Shown: piece after piece, positions 1 to 8,492 of the stretch | How positions within the stretch are numbered: position 1 is the stretch's first letter | Layout: each line of letters starts with the position of its first letter | From: DATAES01 sp963721305 | Lineage (GTDB): Bacteria > Actinomycetota > Acidimicrobiia > Acidimicrobiales > JACDCH01 | Direction of reading: 5' to 3' | DNA length: 64,000 nucleotides | Assembly (NCBI GenBank): GCA_963721305.1 | Contig: CAVRIR010000002.1 | Span: 248,001-312,000 of the forward strand | Program-made: the position numbers and the translations under genes | Notes under the pieces: model-generated | What the model was told of the DNA's origin: nothing | The model's input: the letters and a program-made list of their open reading frames with translations, nothing else | Databases searched by the model: none

Positions 1-1274
1 TCACCAGCCACAACGCGCACGCGGTGATCCTGGCCACGGGCGGTTACGGCAACGTCTTCTTCCTGTCGACGAACGCCAAGGCGTCGAACGCCACCGCCAT
101 CTGGCGAGCGCACCGGCGCGGCGCGCTGTTCGCGAACCCGTGCTTCACCCAGATCCACCCGACCTGCATCCCGGCGAGCGACGACTTCCAGTCGAAGCTC
201 ACCTTGATGTCCGAGTCGCTGCGCAACGACGGGCGGGTGTGGGTCCCGAAAGACATGGATGAGCCGCGGTCGCCCGATCAGATCAGCGACGACAACCGCG
301 ACTACTTCCTCGAGCGGCGCTACCCGTCGTACGGCAACCTGGTGCCACGCGATGTCGCCTCGCGCGCGATCAAGACCATCGTCGACGAGGGTCGCGGCGT
401 CGGGCCGTTGAAGAACGGCGTGTACCTCGACTTCGGCGGCGCCATCCAACGATTCGGGCACGACATCATCGAAGAGCGCTACGGCAACCTCTTCGAGATG
501 TACGAGCGCATCACCGACGAGGACCCGTACAAGGGTCCGATGCGCATCTACCCGGCCATCCACTACACGATGGGCGGGCTCTGGGTGGACTACGAGCTGC
601 AGTCGACGGTGCCCGGCTGCTTCGTCGCCGGCGAAGCCAACTTCTCCGATCACGGCGCCAACCGGCTCGGCGCGTCGGCGCTGATGCAAGGACTGTCGGA
701 CGGGTACTTCGTACTGCCGTACACGGTGCCGAACTACCTCGCCGGTCTTCTGGGCCAGGCGCCCGTGTCGACCGACGATCCCGCGTTCAAGGAAGCCGAG
801 CAGGCCGTCCACGATCGCACGAGACGACTGCTCGACGTGGGCGGCACGCGGCCGGTGGACTACTTCCACCGCGAGCTGGGTCGCATCATGTGGGACAACT
901 GCGGCATGGCCCGCTCGCAGCAGAGCCTCGAGAAGGCGTTGAGCGACATCCCGCCGCTGCGGGAGGAGTTCGACAAGGACCTGCGCGTCCTGGGTTCGGC
1001 CGACACACTCAACCAGTCGCTCGAGAAGGCGGGACGGGTCGCCGACTTCTTCGAGCTCGCGGAACTGCTCGTCCGTGACGCGTTGCAGCGCGAGGAGTCG
1101 TGCGGCGGCCACTTCCGGGTCGAGCACCAGACCGAGGACGGCGAGGCGCTCCGAGACGACGATCACTTCGCGTACGCGGCCGCGTGGGAGTTCAACCCCG
1201 ATGGTGAACCGGTGCTGAACAAGGAGCCACTCGACTTCAAGTACGTGCACCTCGCACAAAGGAGCTACAAGTAA
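1..1274 (+). CDS. sdhA: Succinate dehydrogenase/fumarate reductase flavoprotein subunit, 5' end outside window
   Basis: C-terminal about 424 residues of the FAD-binding subunit that oxidises succinate to fumarate and passes electrons to SdhB. The frame is open from the first base, so the FAD-binding N terminus lies upstream of the window. Visible family motifs are HPTCIPASDDF, the substrate-binding/catalytic VPRDVASR, IHYTMGGLWV, and GEANFSDHGANRLGASAL in the FAD-capping region. The sequence resembles the large, non-mitochondrial SdhA type of actinobacteria and Chloroflexi rather than the E. coli type (recognition from memory). The TAA stop is immediately followed by the GTG of sdhB, so the two are translationally linked. 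Confidence 0.93.
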   Translation, partial: TSHNAHAVILATGGYGNVFFLSTNAKASNATAIWRAHRRGALFANPCFTQIHPTCIPASDDFQSKLTLMSESLRNDGRVWVPKDMDEPRSPDQISDDNRDYFLERRYPSYGNLVPRDVASRAIKTIVDEGRGVGPLKNGVYLDFGGAIQRFGHDIIEERYGNLFEMYERITDEDPYKGPMRIYPAIHYTMGGLWVDYELQSTVPGCFVAGEANFSDHGANRLGASALMQGLSDGYFVLPYTVPNYLAGLLGQAPVSTDDPAFKEAEQAVHDRTRRLLDVGGTRPVDYFHRELGRIMWDNCGMARSQQSLEKALSDIPPLREEFDKDLRVLGSADTLNQSLEKAGRVADFFELAELLVRDALQREESCGGHFRVEHQTEDGEALRDDDHFAYAAAWEFNPDGEPVLNKEPLDFKYVHLAQRSYK

Positions 1275-2054
1275 GTGTCCGCAGGCCGATCGCTGCACAT
1301 CACGCTCAATGCCTGGCGCCAGGCGGGCCCGCACGAAGCGGGCCGCATGGTCACCTACGACGTCCCCGACGTGAACTCCGACATGTCGTTCCTCGAGATG
1401 CTCGACGTGCTCAACGACCGGCTCGTGAGCGAGGGCGAGGAACCGATCGCGTTCGAGCACGATTGCCGTGAGGGCATCTGCGGCTCGTGCGGGATCATGA
1501 TCAACGGCCAGGCGCACGGTCCCGAGCGAGGAACCGCCACGTGCCAGCTCCACATGCGCAAGTTCAGTGACGGCGACGTCATCAACGTCGAGCCGTTCCG
1601 GGCTGCCGCGTTCCCGGTGGTCCGCGATCTCGTCGTCAACCGCAGCGCGTTCGATCGCATCGTCGAGGCGGGCGGCTTCATCAGCGTGACCCCGGGCTCC
1701 GCCCGGGACGCGAACGAGACGTTGGTGCCGAAGCCGGTAGCCGACGCCGCGTTCGACGCCGCCGCTTGCATCGGTTGCGGCGCGTGCGTCGCGGCGTGCC
1801 CGAACGGCGCGGGACAGCTGTTCACGTCCGCCAAGGTGTCGCATCTCAACCTGCTGCCGCAGGGACAACCCGAGCGCTACACGCGCGTCGAGGCGATGGT
1901 CGACACCATGGAGGAGTACTTCGGCTCCTGCACGAACCATGCCGAGTGCGAAGCGGCGTGCCCGAAGTCGATCTCGATCGACTACATCGCGCTGATGAAC
2001 CGCGATTACTTCAAGGCGAAGTTCCGGAACGCCCGAATGGCCTCCCGGACCTGA
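1275..2054 (+). CDS. sdhB: Succinate dehydrogenase iron-sulfur subunit
   Basis: 259-residue electron-transfer subunit. The N-terminal half is a plant-type ferredoxin domain with the [2Fe-2S] ligands in CREGICGSC plus a later Cys (residues about 63-90). The C-terminal half has CIGCGACVAACP and CTNHAECEAACPK, which bind the [4Fe-4S] and [3Fe-4S] clusters. The GTG start directly abuts the sdhA stop and is preceded by AAAGGAG at 1258-1264, 10 bases upstream, which supports this start. No membrane-anchor gene follows; it presumably lies upstream of sdhA. Confidence 0.95.
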   Translation: MSAGRSLHITLNAWRQAGPHEAGRMVTYDVPDVNSDMSFLEMLDVLNDRLVSEGEEPIAFEHDCREGICGSCGIMINGQAHGPERGTATCQLHMRKFSDGDVINVEPFRAAAFPVVRDLVVNRSAFDRIVEAGGFISVTPGSARDANETLVPKPVADAAFDAAACIGCGACVAACPNGAGQLFTSAKVSHLNLLPQGQPERYTRVEAMVDTMEEYFGSCTNHAECEAACPKSISIDYIALMNRDYFKAKFRNARMASRT

Positions 2055-2107
2055 GCCGTGCCGGCGGTCCGGCCGGCGGCCCAAGGGTGGACAGAACCGG
2101 CTGTATC

Positions 2108-2137
2108 TTGCGATCGAGCCAGGGTTCGTACTAGTAA
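2108..2137 (+). promoter_or_regulatory. Candidate promoter for the H+-pyrophosphatase gene
   Basis: In the 141-base sdhB-hppA gap a locally AT-rich stretch holds TTGCGA (2108-2113) and TAGTAA (2132-2137) separated by 18 bases, a reasonable sigma-70-type -35/-10 pair. Judged by eye only. Confidence 0.35.
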
Positions 2138-2195
2138 ATAACGGGTTTTACCCTTCTGAAACCTGACCCGCGCCACCCCTGGGAGACCACCCGAG

Positions 2196-4556
2196 ATGTT
2201 GCATGTCCTGGCCGCGGAAGGCGGCTACCAGCAGTTCCACCTCGGCGGGGCCGAGTGGTTCTGGCTTTTGTTCTCTGCTTTCACCGCCATCCTCGCCCTG
2301 CTCACTGGCCTGTACCTGATGCGCGGCGTCCTCGCCGCCGACCAGGGCACGCCCAAGATGATCGAGATCGCCAAAGCGATCCAGGACGGCGCCCAGGCGT
2401 ACCTACGGCGCCAGTTCCGGACGATTCTCGCCATCCTCGTTCCGGTCGGGATCATCGTGTTCCTCACGTCGACCAAGGTGGTCAACCAGGCCGGAGTCGT
2501 GGAGCTGACTCGGGCGCAGAGCGGCACCTTCCGCACGCTTGCGTTCATCGCCGGCTGCTTCATGTCGGGCCTCACCGGCTTCATCGGCATGAGCCTCGCC
2601 ACCCGAGGCAACGTCCGTACCGCCGCGGCGGCGAAGACGGGCTCGATGCGCGGCGCCCTCCACGTGGCGTTCCGCACCGGTGGCGTCGCGGGCATGTTCA
2701 CGGTCGGGCTCGGCCTGCTCGGCGCGACCACGATCATCATGATCTTCCAGAACACGAGCTCGGCGATCCTCATCGGCTTCGGCTTCGGTGGCTCGCTGCT
2801 GGCGCTGTTCCTGCGGGTCGGGGGTGGCATCTTCACGAAGGCAGCCGACGTCGGCGCCGACCTCGTCGGCAAGGTCGAAGCCGGCATCCCGGAAGACGAC
2901 CCGCGCAACCCCGCCACCATCGCCGACAACGTGGGTGACAACGTCGGCGACTGCGCCGGCATGGCGGCCGACCTCTTCGAGAGCTACGAGGTCACGCTGG
3001 TCGCGTCGATCATCCTCGGCGTCTCGGCGTTCAAGTCGATCTACCCCGACGACCCGCGCAAGTGGGTGCTCGGGCTCATCTTCCCGCTGATCGCCCGCGC
3101 CATCGGCGTGCTCGCGTCGATCGTCGGTGTGTTCGCGGTGCGCGCCACGGACAAGGACAAGTCGGCCATGGCGCCGATCAACCGCGGCTTCCTCACCGCG
3201 GGGCTCCTGACCGTCGTCGGCACGCTGGCCGTCGCCCTCGGCTACGTCGGCAACGACAAGGGCACGGGTCCGAACACCTTGTCCAACCCCGGTTGGCGCG
3301 TGTTCGCAGCCGTCGTGGTCGGACTCCTGCTCGCCCAGGTCGTCAGCCGCCTGACCGAGTACTTCACGTCGACCGAGAGGGCGCCGGTCCGCGAGATCGC
3401 CGAATCCGCCCGCACCGGACCAGCGACCACCGTGTTGTCGGGCATCTCGTCGGGTCTCGAGTCGTCAGTGTGGGCGATCATCGCCATCGCCGCTGCGCTC
3501 GGTGCCGCCATCTGGCTCGGCGGCGGCAACATCCAGTTCTCGCTGTACCTCGTCGCACTCACCGGCATGGGCATGCTCGCCACGACCGGTGTGGTCGTGT
3601 CCGAGGACACGTTCGGCCCGGTCGCCGACAACGCCGCCGGCATCGCGGAGATGTCCGGCGAGTTCCACGGCGAGCCCGAGCGGATCATGGTGAACCTCGA
3701 CGCCGTGGGCAACACCACGAAGGCGGTCACGAAGGGCTTCGCCATCGGCTCGGCAGTCATTGCGGCCGTCGCGCTCTTCTCGAGCTACATCGAGACGATC
3801 GGGTCCGAGCTCAACCTCAACAAGGAGGGCAGCGACCTCTTCCACGACGCGGCAACGCAGATCAACGCCGCCGACCCGAAGGTGTTCATCGGTCTGCTCA
3901 TCGGCGGCTCGATCGCCTTCATGTTCTCCTCGCTGGCCATCCGCGCCGTCGGCCGCACCGCCGGTGTGGTCGTGCAGGAGGTCCGGAACCAGTTCGCCGA
4001 CGGCAAGATCATGTCGGGCGAGAAGAAGCCCGACTACGGCCCCGTGATCGACATCTGCACCGCAGCGTCGTTGCGTGAGCTCACCACGCCCGCACTGCTC
4101 GCCGTGCTCACCCCGGTGATCGTCGGGTTCGGCATCAACTACCTCGCGCTCGGCGGCTTCCTCGCCGCGGTCATCCTGACCGGCCAGTTGATGGCGAACT
4201 TCCTGTCGAACGCCGGTGGGGCGTGGGACAACGCGAAGAAGTACATCGAAGACGGGCACGAGGGCGGCAAGGGCTCCGAGGCGCACAAGGCCGCTGTCAT
4301 CGGCGACACCGTGGGCGACCCGTTCAAGGACACCGCCGGCCCCGCGCTCAACCCGCTCATCAAGGTGATGAACCTGGTGTCGCTGTTGATCCTGCCTGCG
4401 GTCATCAGCCTGCGCGACAACAACTTCCGCTTCGTCATCGCCGGCGTCGCACTCGTGGCCCTGATGTCGTCGATCGCGTTCTCGAAGCGCAAGACCGTGT
4501 CGTTCACGGACGACGCCGGCCTCGACAAGATGGTCCACGAAGCCATCGACGCCTGA
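2196..4556 (+). CDS. hppA: Membrane-bound proton-translocating pyrophosphatase, K+-independent type
   Basis: 786-residue polytopic membrane enzyme that couples PPi hydrolysis to ion pumping. The pyrophosphate/Mg-binding signature runs from about residue 218 (DVGADLVGKVE, then DDPRNPATIADNVGDNVGDC), and the C-terminal acidic motif includes GDTVGDPFKDTAGPALNPLIK. The K+-dependence position reads NTTKAVTKG (residues 506-514): Lys509 and Thr512 are the pair typical of K+-independent H+-pumping enzymes, whereas K+-dependent enzymes carry Ala at the first position. A GGGAG ribosome-binding site lies about 11 bases upstream of the ATG. Two copies of the hairpin repeat follow the stop. Confidence 0.96.
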   Translation: MLHVLAAEGGYQQFHLGGAEWFWLLFSAFTAILALLTGLYLMRGVLAADQGTPKMIEIAKAIQDGAQAYLRRQFRTILAILVPVGIIVFLTSTKVVNQAGVVELTRAQSGTFRTLAFIAGCFMSGLTGFIGMSLATRGNVRTAAAAKTGSMRGALHVAFRTGGVAGMFTVGLGLLGATTIIMIFQNTSSAILIGFGFGGSLLALFLRVGGGIFTKAADVGADLVGKVEAGIPEDDPRNPATIADNVGDNVGDCAGMAADLFESYEVTLVASIILGVSAFKSIYPDDPRKWVLGLIFPLIARAIGVLASIVGVFAVRATDKDKSAMAPINRGFLTAGLLTVVGTLAVALGYVGNDKGTGPNTLSNPGWRVFAAVVVGLLLAQVVSRLTEYFTSTERAPVREIAESARTGPATTVLSGISSGLESSVWAIIAIAAALGAAIWLGGGNIQFSLYLVALTGMGMLATTGVVVSEDTFGPVADNAAGIAEMSGEFHGEPERIMVNLDAVGNTTKAVTKGFAIGSAVIAAVALFSSYIETIGSELNLNKEGSDLFHDAATQINAADPKVFIGLLIGGSIAFMFSSLAIRAVGRTAGVVVQEVRNQFADGKIMSGEKKPDYGPVIDICTAASLRELTTPALLAVLTPVIVGFGINYLALGGFLAAVILTGQLMANFLSNAGGAWDNAKKYIEDGHEGGKGSEAHKAAVIGDTVGDPFKDTAGPALNPLIKVMNLVSLLILPAVISLRDNNFRFVIAGVALVALMSSIAFSKRKTVSFTDDAGLDKMVHEAIDA

Positions 4557-4563
4557 CCCCGCA

Positions 4564-4616
4564 CGAATGTTGGATGGAAACGGGCGCTCCGGCGCCCGTT
4601 TCTCCCCGGAGTTCGC
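4564..4616 (+). terminator. Hairpin repeat copy 1, after hppA
   Basis: Starts 7 bases after the hppA stop. Layout: CGAATGTTGGATGG, 10-base arm AAACGGGCGC, tetraloop TCCG, arm GCGCCCGTTT, CTCCCCGGAGTTCGC. The stem is perfect; the outer CGAA/TTCG ends could also pair. There is no long T tract, so it would be a hairpin-only terminator of the kind common in actinobacteria. The terminator function is inferred; the repeat family is directly visible. Confidence 0.8.
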
Positions 4617-4642
4617 TCGTAGGGCTCAGGTGAGCCCCCGCA

Positions 4643-4695
4643 CGAATGTTGGATGGAAACGGGCGCTCCGGCGCCCGTTTCTCCCCGGAGTTCGC
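4643..4695 (+). terminator. Hairpin repeat copy 2, tandem with copy 1
   Basis: Identical to copy 1 across the whole 53 bases, including the TCCG loop. It sits between the convergent hppA and the minus-strand gene at 4705-5727, and may act on either transcript. Confidence 0.8.
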
Positions 4696-4704
4696 TGGTG
4701 GGGC

Positions 4705-5727
4705 TCAGGTGAGGAGCTTCTGGGTGCCTTGCTTGGCGATCCCGATGGCGTCGGGAACAGCGGACTGGCCGGCGCTCGTCGGGAATTGAAAGATGTACGT
4801 CACGTTCGCGTTGTCGAGTTGGACACCGATCTCGATGACCGAGAACGGGTCGACCTGGAACTGCACCTCCGTCGCAGTGAAGCCCATCTGTGACGACACG
4901 TCCTTGACCGACGAGACCGAGAACGAAGACGTGCTGTCGCTGCTGACGATGGTGCCCTGCGTGCATTGCTTGACGCTGTTCACGCCGGCAGCGAACGCCT
5001 TCTTGGTCGTCGCTGCGTCATTGTAGAACTCGACCTCTTGCTGGAAGAACTCGTTGTCAGTGGCATTCTGGACCGCCGAACCGACGTCCTTCGTCGGCGG
5101 GAACTGCGCCTCGGACGTCGGCTTGCCACAGGGATCGGTCTGGTTGGTGTTCGGCGTGAATTGCGCGTCGGTGAATCCGGACGGGAAGTCGGCCGCCGTC
5201 AGCAGATTGCCTTCGACCGTGTTCGGATCGACGGTCTGCTTCGACGCAGAGGACGACGACGTCGACTTCGACGACGACTTGGTCGAGCTCTTCGACCCGT
5301 TGGTATCTGAACTCTGCTTGGTGTCGCTACTCGCCGACACGTTGCTCTTGCTGCCGTTGTCACGAAGCAGCAGGAACGCGGCGATGGCGATGATCACCAG
5401 CGCGATCGCGCCACCGATGATCCACTTCGCGTTGCTCGACCCACCGGTCGTGCCGGGTGCTCCCGGCGGCGGGCCTCCCGGTGCGCCCGGCAATGCGCCC
5501 GGAGGAGGCATCGGCATCGCCTGCGTCGGCGGGACAGCTTCACCCGGTGGGACAGGTGCGCCCGGTGGGGCGAGTGGCGCCGGTTGCGTCGGAGCTGGCG
5601 TGGGCTCGGTCGGGGGCGCCGCTCCTGCGGGCTCACCGGGTGGCTGAAAGTCAGGATGTTGCTCGGGGGCGTACCACTTGCCGTCGGACGCCTGCCACCA
5701 TCCCTCGCCTTGGGACGTCTCGCTCAT
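4705..5727 (-). CDS. Single-pass membrane protein with GWWQASDGKWY motif and Ser-rich linker
   Basis: 340 residues; function unknown. The order is: N-terminal GWWQASDGKWYAPE (about residues 9-22, resembling a short WW/DUF2510-like motif); a Pro/Gly/Ala-rich low-complexity stretch to about 97; a transmembrane helix (WIIGGAIALVIIAIAAFLLL, about 102-121); a Ser/Lys/Thr/Asp-rich linker to about 165; then an extracytoplasmic domain starting near LLTAADFPSGF, with two or three cysteines. The domain start resembles actinobacterial surface sensor domains, but I do not recognise a specific family. The same N-terminal motif recurs in the protein at 15863-16408. Confidence 0.85.
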   Translation of the reverse strand: MSETSQGEGWWQASDGKWYAPEQHPDFQPPGEPAGAAPPTEPTPAPTQPAPLAPPGAPVPPGEAVPPTQAMPMPPPGALPGAPGGPPPGAPGTTGGSSNAKWIIGGAIALVIIAIAAFLLLRDNGSKSNVSASSDTKQSSDTNGSKSSTKSSSKSTSSSSASKQTVDPNTVEGNLLTAADFPSGFTDAQFTPNTNQTDPCGKPTSEAQFPPTKDVGSAVQNATDNEFFQQEVEFYNDAATTKKAFAAGVNSVKQCTQGTIVSSDSTSSFSVSSVKDVSSQMGFTATEVQFQVDPFSVIEIGVQLDNANVTYIFQFPTSAGQSAVPDAIGIAKQGTQKLLT

Positions 5728-5754
5728 GCGCCGACACTACGACGCAGCCCCGAT

Positions 5755-6414
5755 CTAGGCGGCGACATCCGTTCGTGAGCGCTCCCGGCGGCTCCGGACG
5801 ACCTCGACCCCGATCGGGATCAGCGACAAGAGGATGATGATGCCCTCGATCACGAAGAGATGGTCCTCGGCACCCGGAACGGTCTTGCCCAGGACGAAGC
5901 CGATCATGGTGACGGTGACGACCCAGAAGGCCGCGCCCACGACGTTGAAGATCGTGAACTCACGGACCGGCATCTTCGCCACGCCGGCGATGGGGTTGGC
6001 GAACGTCCGCACAATCGGGATGAATCGCGCGATGACGATGGTCTTCGCTCCGTACCGATCGAAGTAGTGCTGCGCCTTGTCGACGTGCTCCTGCTTGAAC
6101 AACCGGGAGTCGGGTCGTCGGAACAGTGCCGGACCAGCCGTCATCCCGATGAAGTAACCCGTCTGCGCCCCGATGACTGCGGCGACGAAGACGCCAACCA
6201 GCACGAGGGCGAGGTTCACGTGGACGTTCAGGTTCGAGTCCGCCCCGACTGCGGCGACCAGCCCGGCGAGGACGAGCAGCGAGTCGCCGGGCAGGAAGAA
6301 CCCGACCATCAATCCGGTCTCGGCGAAGATGATGCCGAAGAGGCCGAGCACCCCGAACGTCTCGAACAGGCTCTTCGGATCGACGGGACTGGCCGCCAAG
6401 ACGGTCGAAAGCAT
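5755..6414 (-). CDS. DedA-family membrane protein
   Basis: 219 residues of the DedA/SNARE-associated (VTT domain) family of inner-membrane proteins, linked to lipid transport and membrane homeostasis. Family marks are FAETGLMVGFFLPGDSLL near residues 30-47, a central FxRPDSRLFKQEHVDKAQHYFDRYG-like stretch, and the ARFIPIVRTFANPIAGVAKM core (about 138-157) with its conserved Arg and Pro residues, followed by re-entrant and membrane helices. The C terminus is Arg-rich and cytoplasmic. It is a stand-alone gene 27 bases beyond the start of the previous minus-strand gene. Confidence 0.9.
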   Translation of the reverse strand: MLSTVLAASPVDPKSLFETFGVLGLFGIIFAETGLMVGFFLPGDSLLVLAGLVAAVGADSNLNVHVNLALVLVGVFVAAVIGAQTGYFIGMTAGPALFRRPDSRLFKQEHVDKAQHYFDRYGAKTIVIARFIPIVRTFANPIAGVAKMPVREFTIFNVVGAAFWVVTVTMIGFVLGKTVPGAEDHLFVIEGIIILLSLIPIGVEVVRSRRERSRTDVAA

Positions 6415-6447
6415 TCGGGCGATGCTACGTGACGGGTGGGCGGTGAC

Positions 6448-7362
6448 CTAGCCGGGCTGGTTCCACTCCGTCCATCCCAGGCCGTCACGACCGTCGGCTG
6501 ACGAGAACCGGCACAGCGCCCTGGGAAACCGGCTCACCTTGCCCTCCCAGGTCAGGAGGGCCGGCGCGAACGCCACCGGTCGGATGTCGAGACCGAGATC
6601 ACCGATCGTCACCGATCCCTCCTCGGGAAATCCCTCGGCATCGGTTCGCTCCTGAGCCACGACCGCGTTGGTGGTCGTCATGTCCCCGCCCGGGCCGCCC
6701 TGCACGTAACCGAAGCCGATGTCCACATCGGGGATCCGGATGTCCGAGCCGTGGAAGCGGGTGCCGTCGCCGAGCCGGCCGCTCGTCCAGCACCAGCCGA
6801 ACTGCCACCAGTCCCGCACCCCCCACGAGTGATCGCGCTGGCCGTAGCCGTCGATCGTGAGCTGCTCGTCCCCCACGAGCACCTCGCCGTGCACCTTGCA
6901 CGGGATCTCGTAACGGGTCGTCGCGGCGTAGTGGTATGGCCTCCCGTCGGTCTCCCACTCGAGATCGAGGCCGAGCGGCACCCGATCCCCCACGGGCACC
7001 GGGGCGTACAACGCCGTCGGCTCATCGACGCCGAGACCGAACGCCTCGTTCGCGACGGTCCAGTGCTCGAGCGCCGTCTCACAGGTGTGGTCGGCCCACA
7101 GCCCGTGCGTGCGGATCTCGAGCCCCGGCGCCGCAGGCAACGGCACCTCGAGGTCGGACACCGCGATGATCCGGCGCGACGGTCCGACCACGAACGCGTG
7201 GTACCAGGCAACACGCAGGTTCGGGTACAGCCCGATGCGAATCCATCCACCGACGGTCCCGGCGTCGTCGAAGAAATCGAAGTACCACGACTCGCTCCAC
7301 AGGGGTTCGGTGCCGGGCTCGTGCCGGCCCTCGTCCGCGGCGACGATCAGATCATCGGTCAC
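6448..7362 (-). CDS. AttH/CrtC-like lipocalin-fold protein (hypothetical)
   Basis: 304 residues, rich in Trp and Gly, no signal peptide. The motif GYGQRDHSWGVRDWW (about residues 170-184) and the surrounding beta-rich sequence resemble the AttH / hydroxyneurosporene-synthase-like double lipocalin fold and related DUF7064-type actinobacterial proteins. The family call is from memory and tentative; no reaction can be named. Its ATG overlaps the stop of the upstream gene by 4 bases (ATGA), so it is the last gene of a coupled three-gene operon with the genes at 7359 and 8489. Confidence 0.7.
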   Translation of the reverse strand: MTDDLIVAADEGRHEPGTEPLWSESWYFDFFDDAGTVGGWIRIGLYPNLRVAWYHAFVVGPSRRIIAVSDLEVPLPAAPGLEIRTHGLWADHTCETALEHWTVANEAFGLGVDEPTALYAPVPVGDRVPLGLDLEWETDGRPYHYAATTRYEIPCKVHGEVLVGDEQLTIDGYGQRDHSWGVRDWWQFGWCWTSGRLGDGTRFHGSDIRIPDVDIGFGYVQGGPGGDMTTTNAVVAQERTDAEGFPEEGSVTIGDLGLDIRPVAFAPALLTWEGKVSRFPRALCRFSSADGRDGLGWTEWNQPG

Positions 7363-8492
7363 GGAATCGGCGCGTAGTAGTCGCCGCCATCGTCCATCGC
7401 CGAAGCGTTGTCGCCCTCGATGGCCGAGAGCAACTGGTAGGCGACATCGGGAAGGTCGCGAGGAACCGTCCAGTCCAGCGAGTCCGCGACCCCTGCTTCC
7501 TGCGCGAACGGACGCAAGAACGTGAAGTACACGTACGCGCCACAGCGGATCTTCTCGTCGCGATCCATCGCCGCGATGCGCCGGTAGTGCTGGGCTTGCG
7601 CAGTGCGCACCGCGCTCGCGATGGCGTCGATCTCGTCGAGCGACACCGGCTTCAACTCACCGGGCGCGCAGCCGTCGGTGGTGAACAAGCCGAACGACAC
7701 CAGATGATCGAGGTAGTCGATGGGCTCGTGGTTCGACGTGCCGAAGTCGGTCACCGTGAAGTCGACATCCTCGAGCACGAACGCCGCCGTCAGGTTCCGG
7801 TACGGAACGTTCTTCGCGACATCACTCCACCAGAAGTCGCTCTGCGCGAGCCGATAGAAGTCGCGCACCAGCAACCTGCGTTTCGGGTGGCCCTCGACCG
7901 CGTACGGGCCGGTGTCGCAGTAGCCGGCGCGCGTGTCGAAGTACAGGAGGAAGAGGTACGTGACGAGGGTCGCGTTGAGGCGCTTGATCGACGCCCGCTG
8001 TTCCTCGTCGATGTCCGCCGCGCCCGCGAGCAAAGCTTCACGGACATCGTTCTCGTACGGGGTTGCGGAGCCGGTGTCCCACGCTTGTCGCGTGCCGTCG
8101 CCGCGATAGGCGAGTGCAGCGCGCTCCCAGAAGTCCAGAACGGTGTACATGCGATCCGGCGTGTCGAGCGACGGGTCGAGCATGGCGTAGACGTTGCGTC
8201 CGACCAACGGGAAGTTGGCGATCGACCACAAGAAGCACGAGTCGATCTGGCAACCGGGACGGCGGGCGCGGCGGCCGATCTCCTCCGCAGGCATGGCGGC
8301 GTCGATGGCTCGCATCATCTCCGGATAGCGAAGGTACGACTCCGAGCACGCGACGACGATGTACGCGGTCACCGGGATCAGCGCGGACTCGAGCGCAGTG
8401 CGCTCGGCGGTCAACGCCTGGCTGATCGGACTGTGGTAGGCGATGAGCTCGTTGGCCCGCCCGCGCTGGTCGTCGACGCCGAGCTCGCTCAC
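7359..8492 (-). CDS. Unknown 377-residue protein, middle gene of swivelling-domain operon
   Basis: I do not recognise a family. The sequence looks soluble and mostly helical, with no signal peptide. Notable features are an early hydrophobic stretch with ESALIPVTAYIVVACSESYL (about 34-53), CQIDSCFLWSIANFPL near 81-96, LVTYLFLLYFDTRAGYC near 185-201, and FLRPFAQEAG near the C terminus. It overlaps both neighbours by 4 bases, which suggests a fixed stoichiometry or complex with the orphan PEP-utiliser swivelling-domain protein encoded just upstream. It could be the partner or substrate enzyme of that domain (inference only). Confidence 0.75.
   Translation of the reverse strand: MSELGVDDQRGRANELIAYHSPISQALTAERTALESALIPVTAYIVVACSESYLRYPEMMRAIDAAMPAEEIGRRARRPGCQIDSCFLWSIANFPLVGRNVYAMLDPSLDTPDRMYTVLDFWERAALAYRGDGTRQAWDTGSATPYENDVREALLAGAADIDEEQRASIKRLNATLVTYLFLLYFDTRAGYCDTGPYAVEGHPKRRLLVRDFYRLAQSDFWWSDVAKNVPYRNLTAAFVLEDVDFTVTDFGTSNHEPIDYLDHLVSFGLFTTDGCAPGELKPVSLDEIDAIASAVRTAQAQHYRRIAAMDRDEKIRCGAYVYFTFLRPFAQEAGVADSLDWTVPRDLPDVAYQLLSAIEGDNASAMDDGGDYYAPIP

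Larger units (their letters stand above)
4561..4712. repeat. Tandem duplication of a 79-base unit carrying the hairpin repeat
   Basis: Units begin at 4561 and 4640 (period 79). Over about 73 bases they differ at only two positions. Each carries the hairpin repeat plus a tail containing GGGCTCAGGTGAG. The tail of the second unit runs into the last codons of the convergent minus-strand gene ending at 4705. Confidence 0.9.

Noticed and set aside
3465..4538. 357-residue minus-strand open frame inside hppA
   Set aside because: Antisense to a well conserved pyrophosphatase. Low-complexity Asp/Glu/His/Arg composition is the normal reverse-complement product of GC-rich codons.
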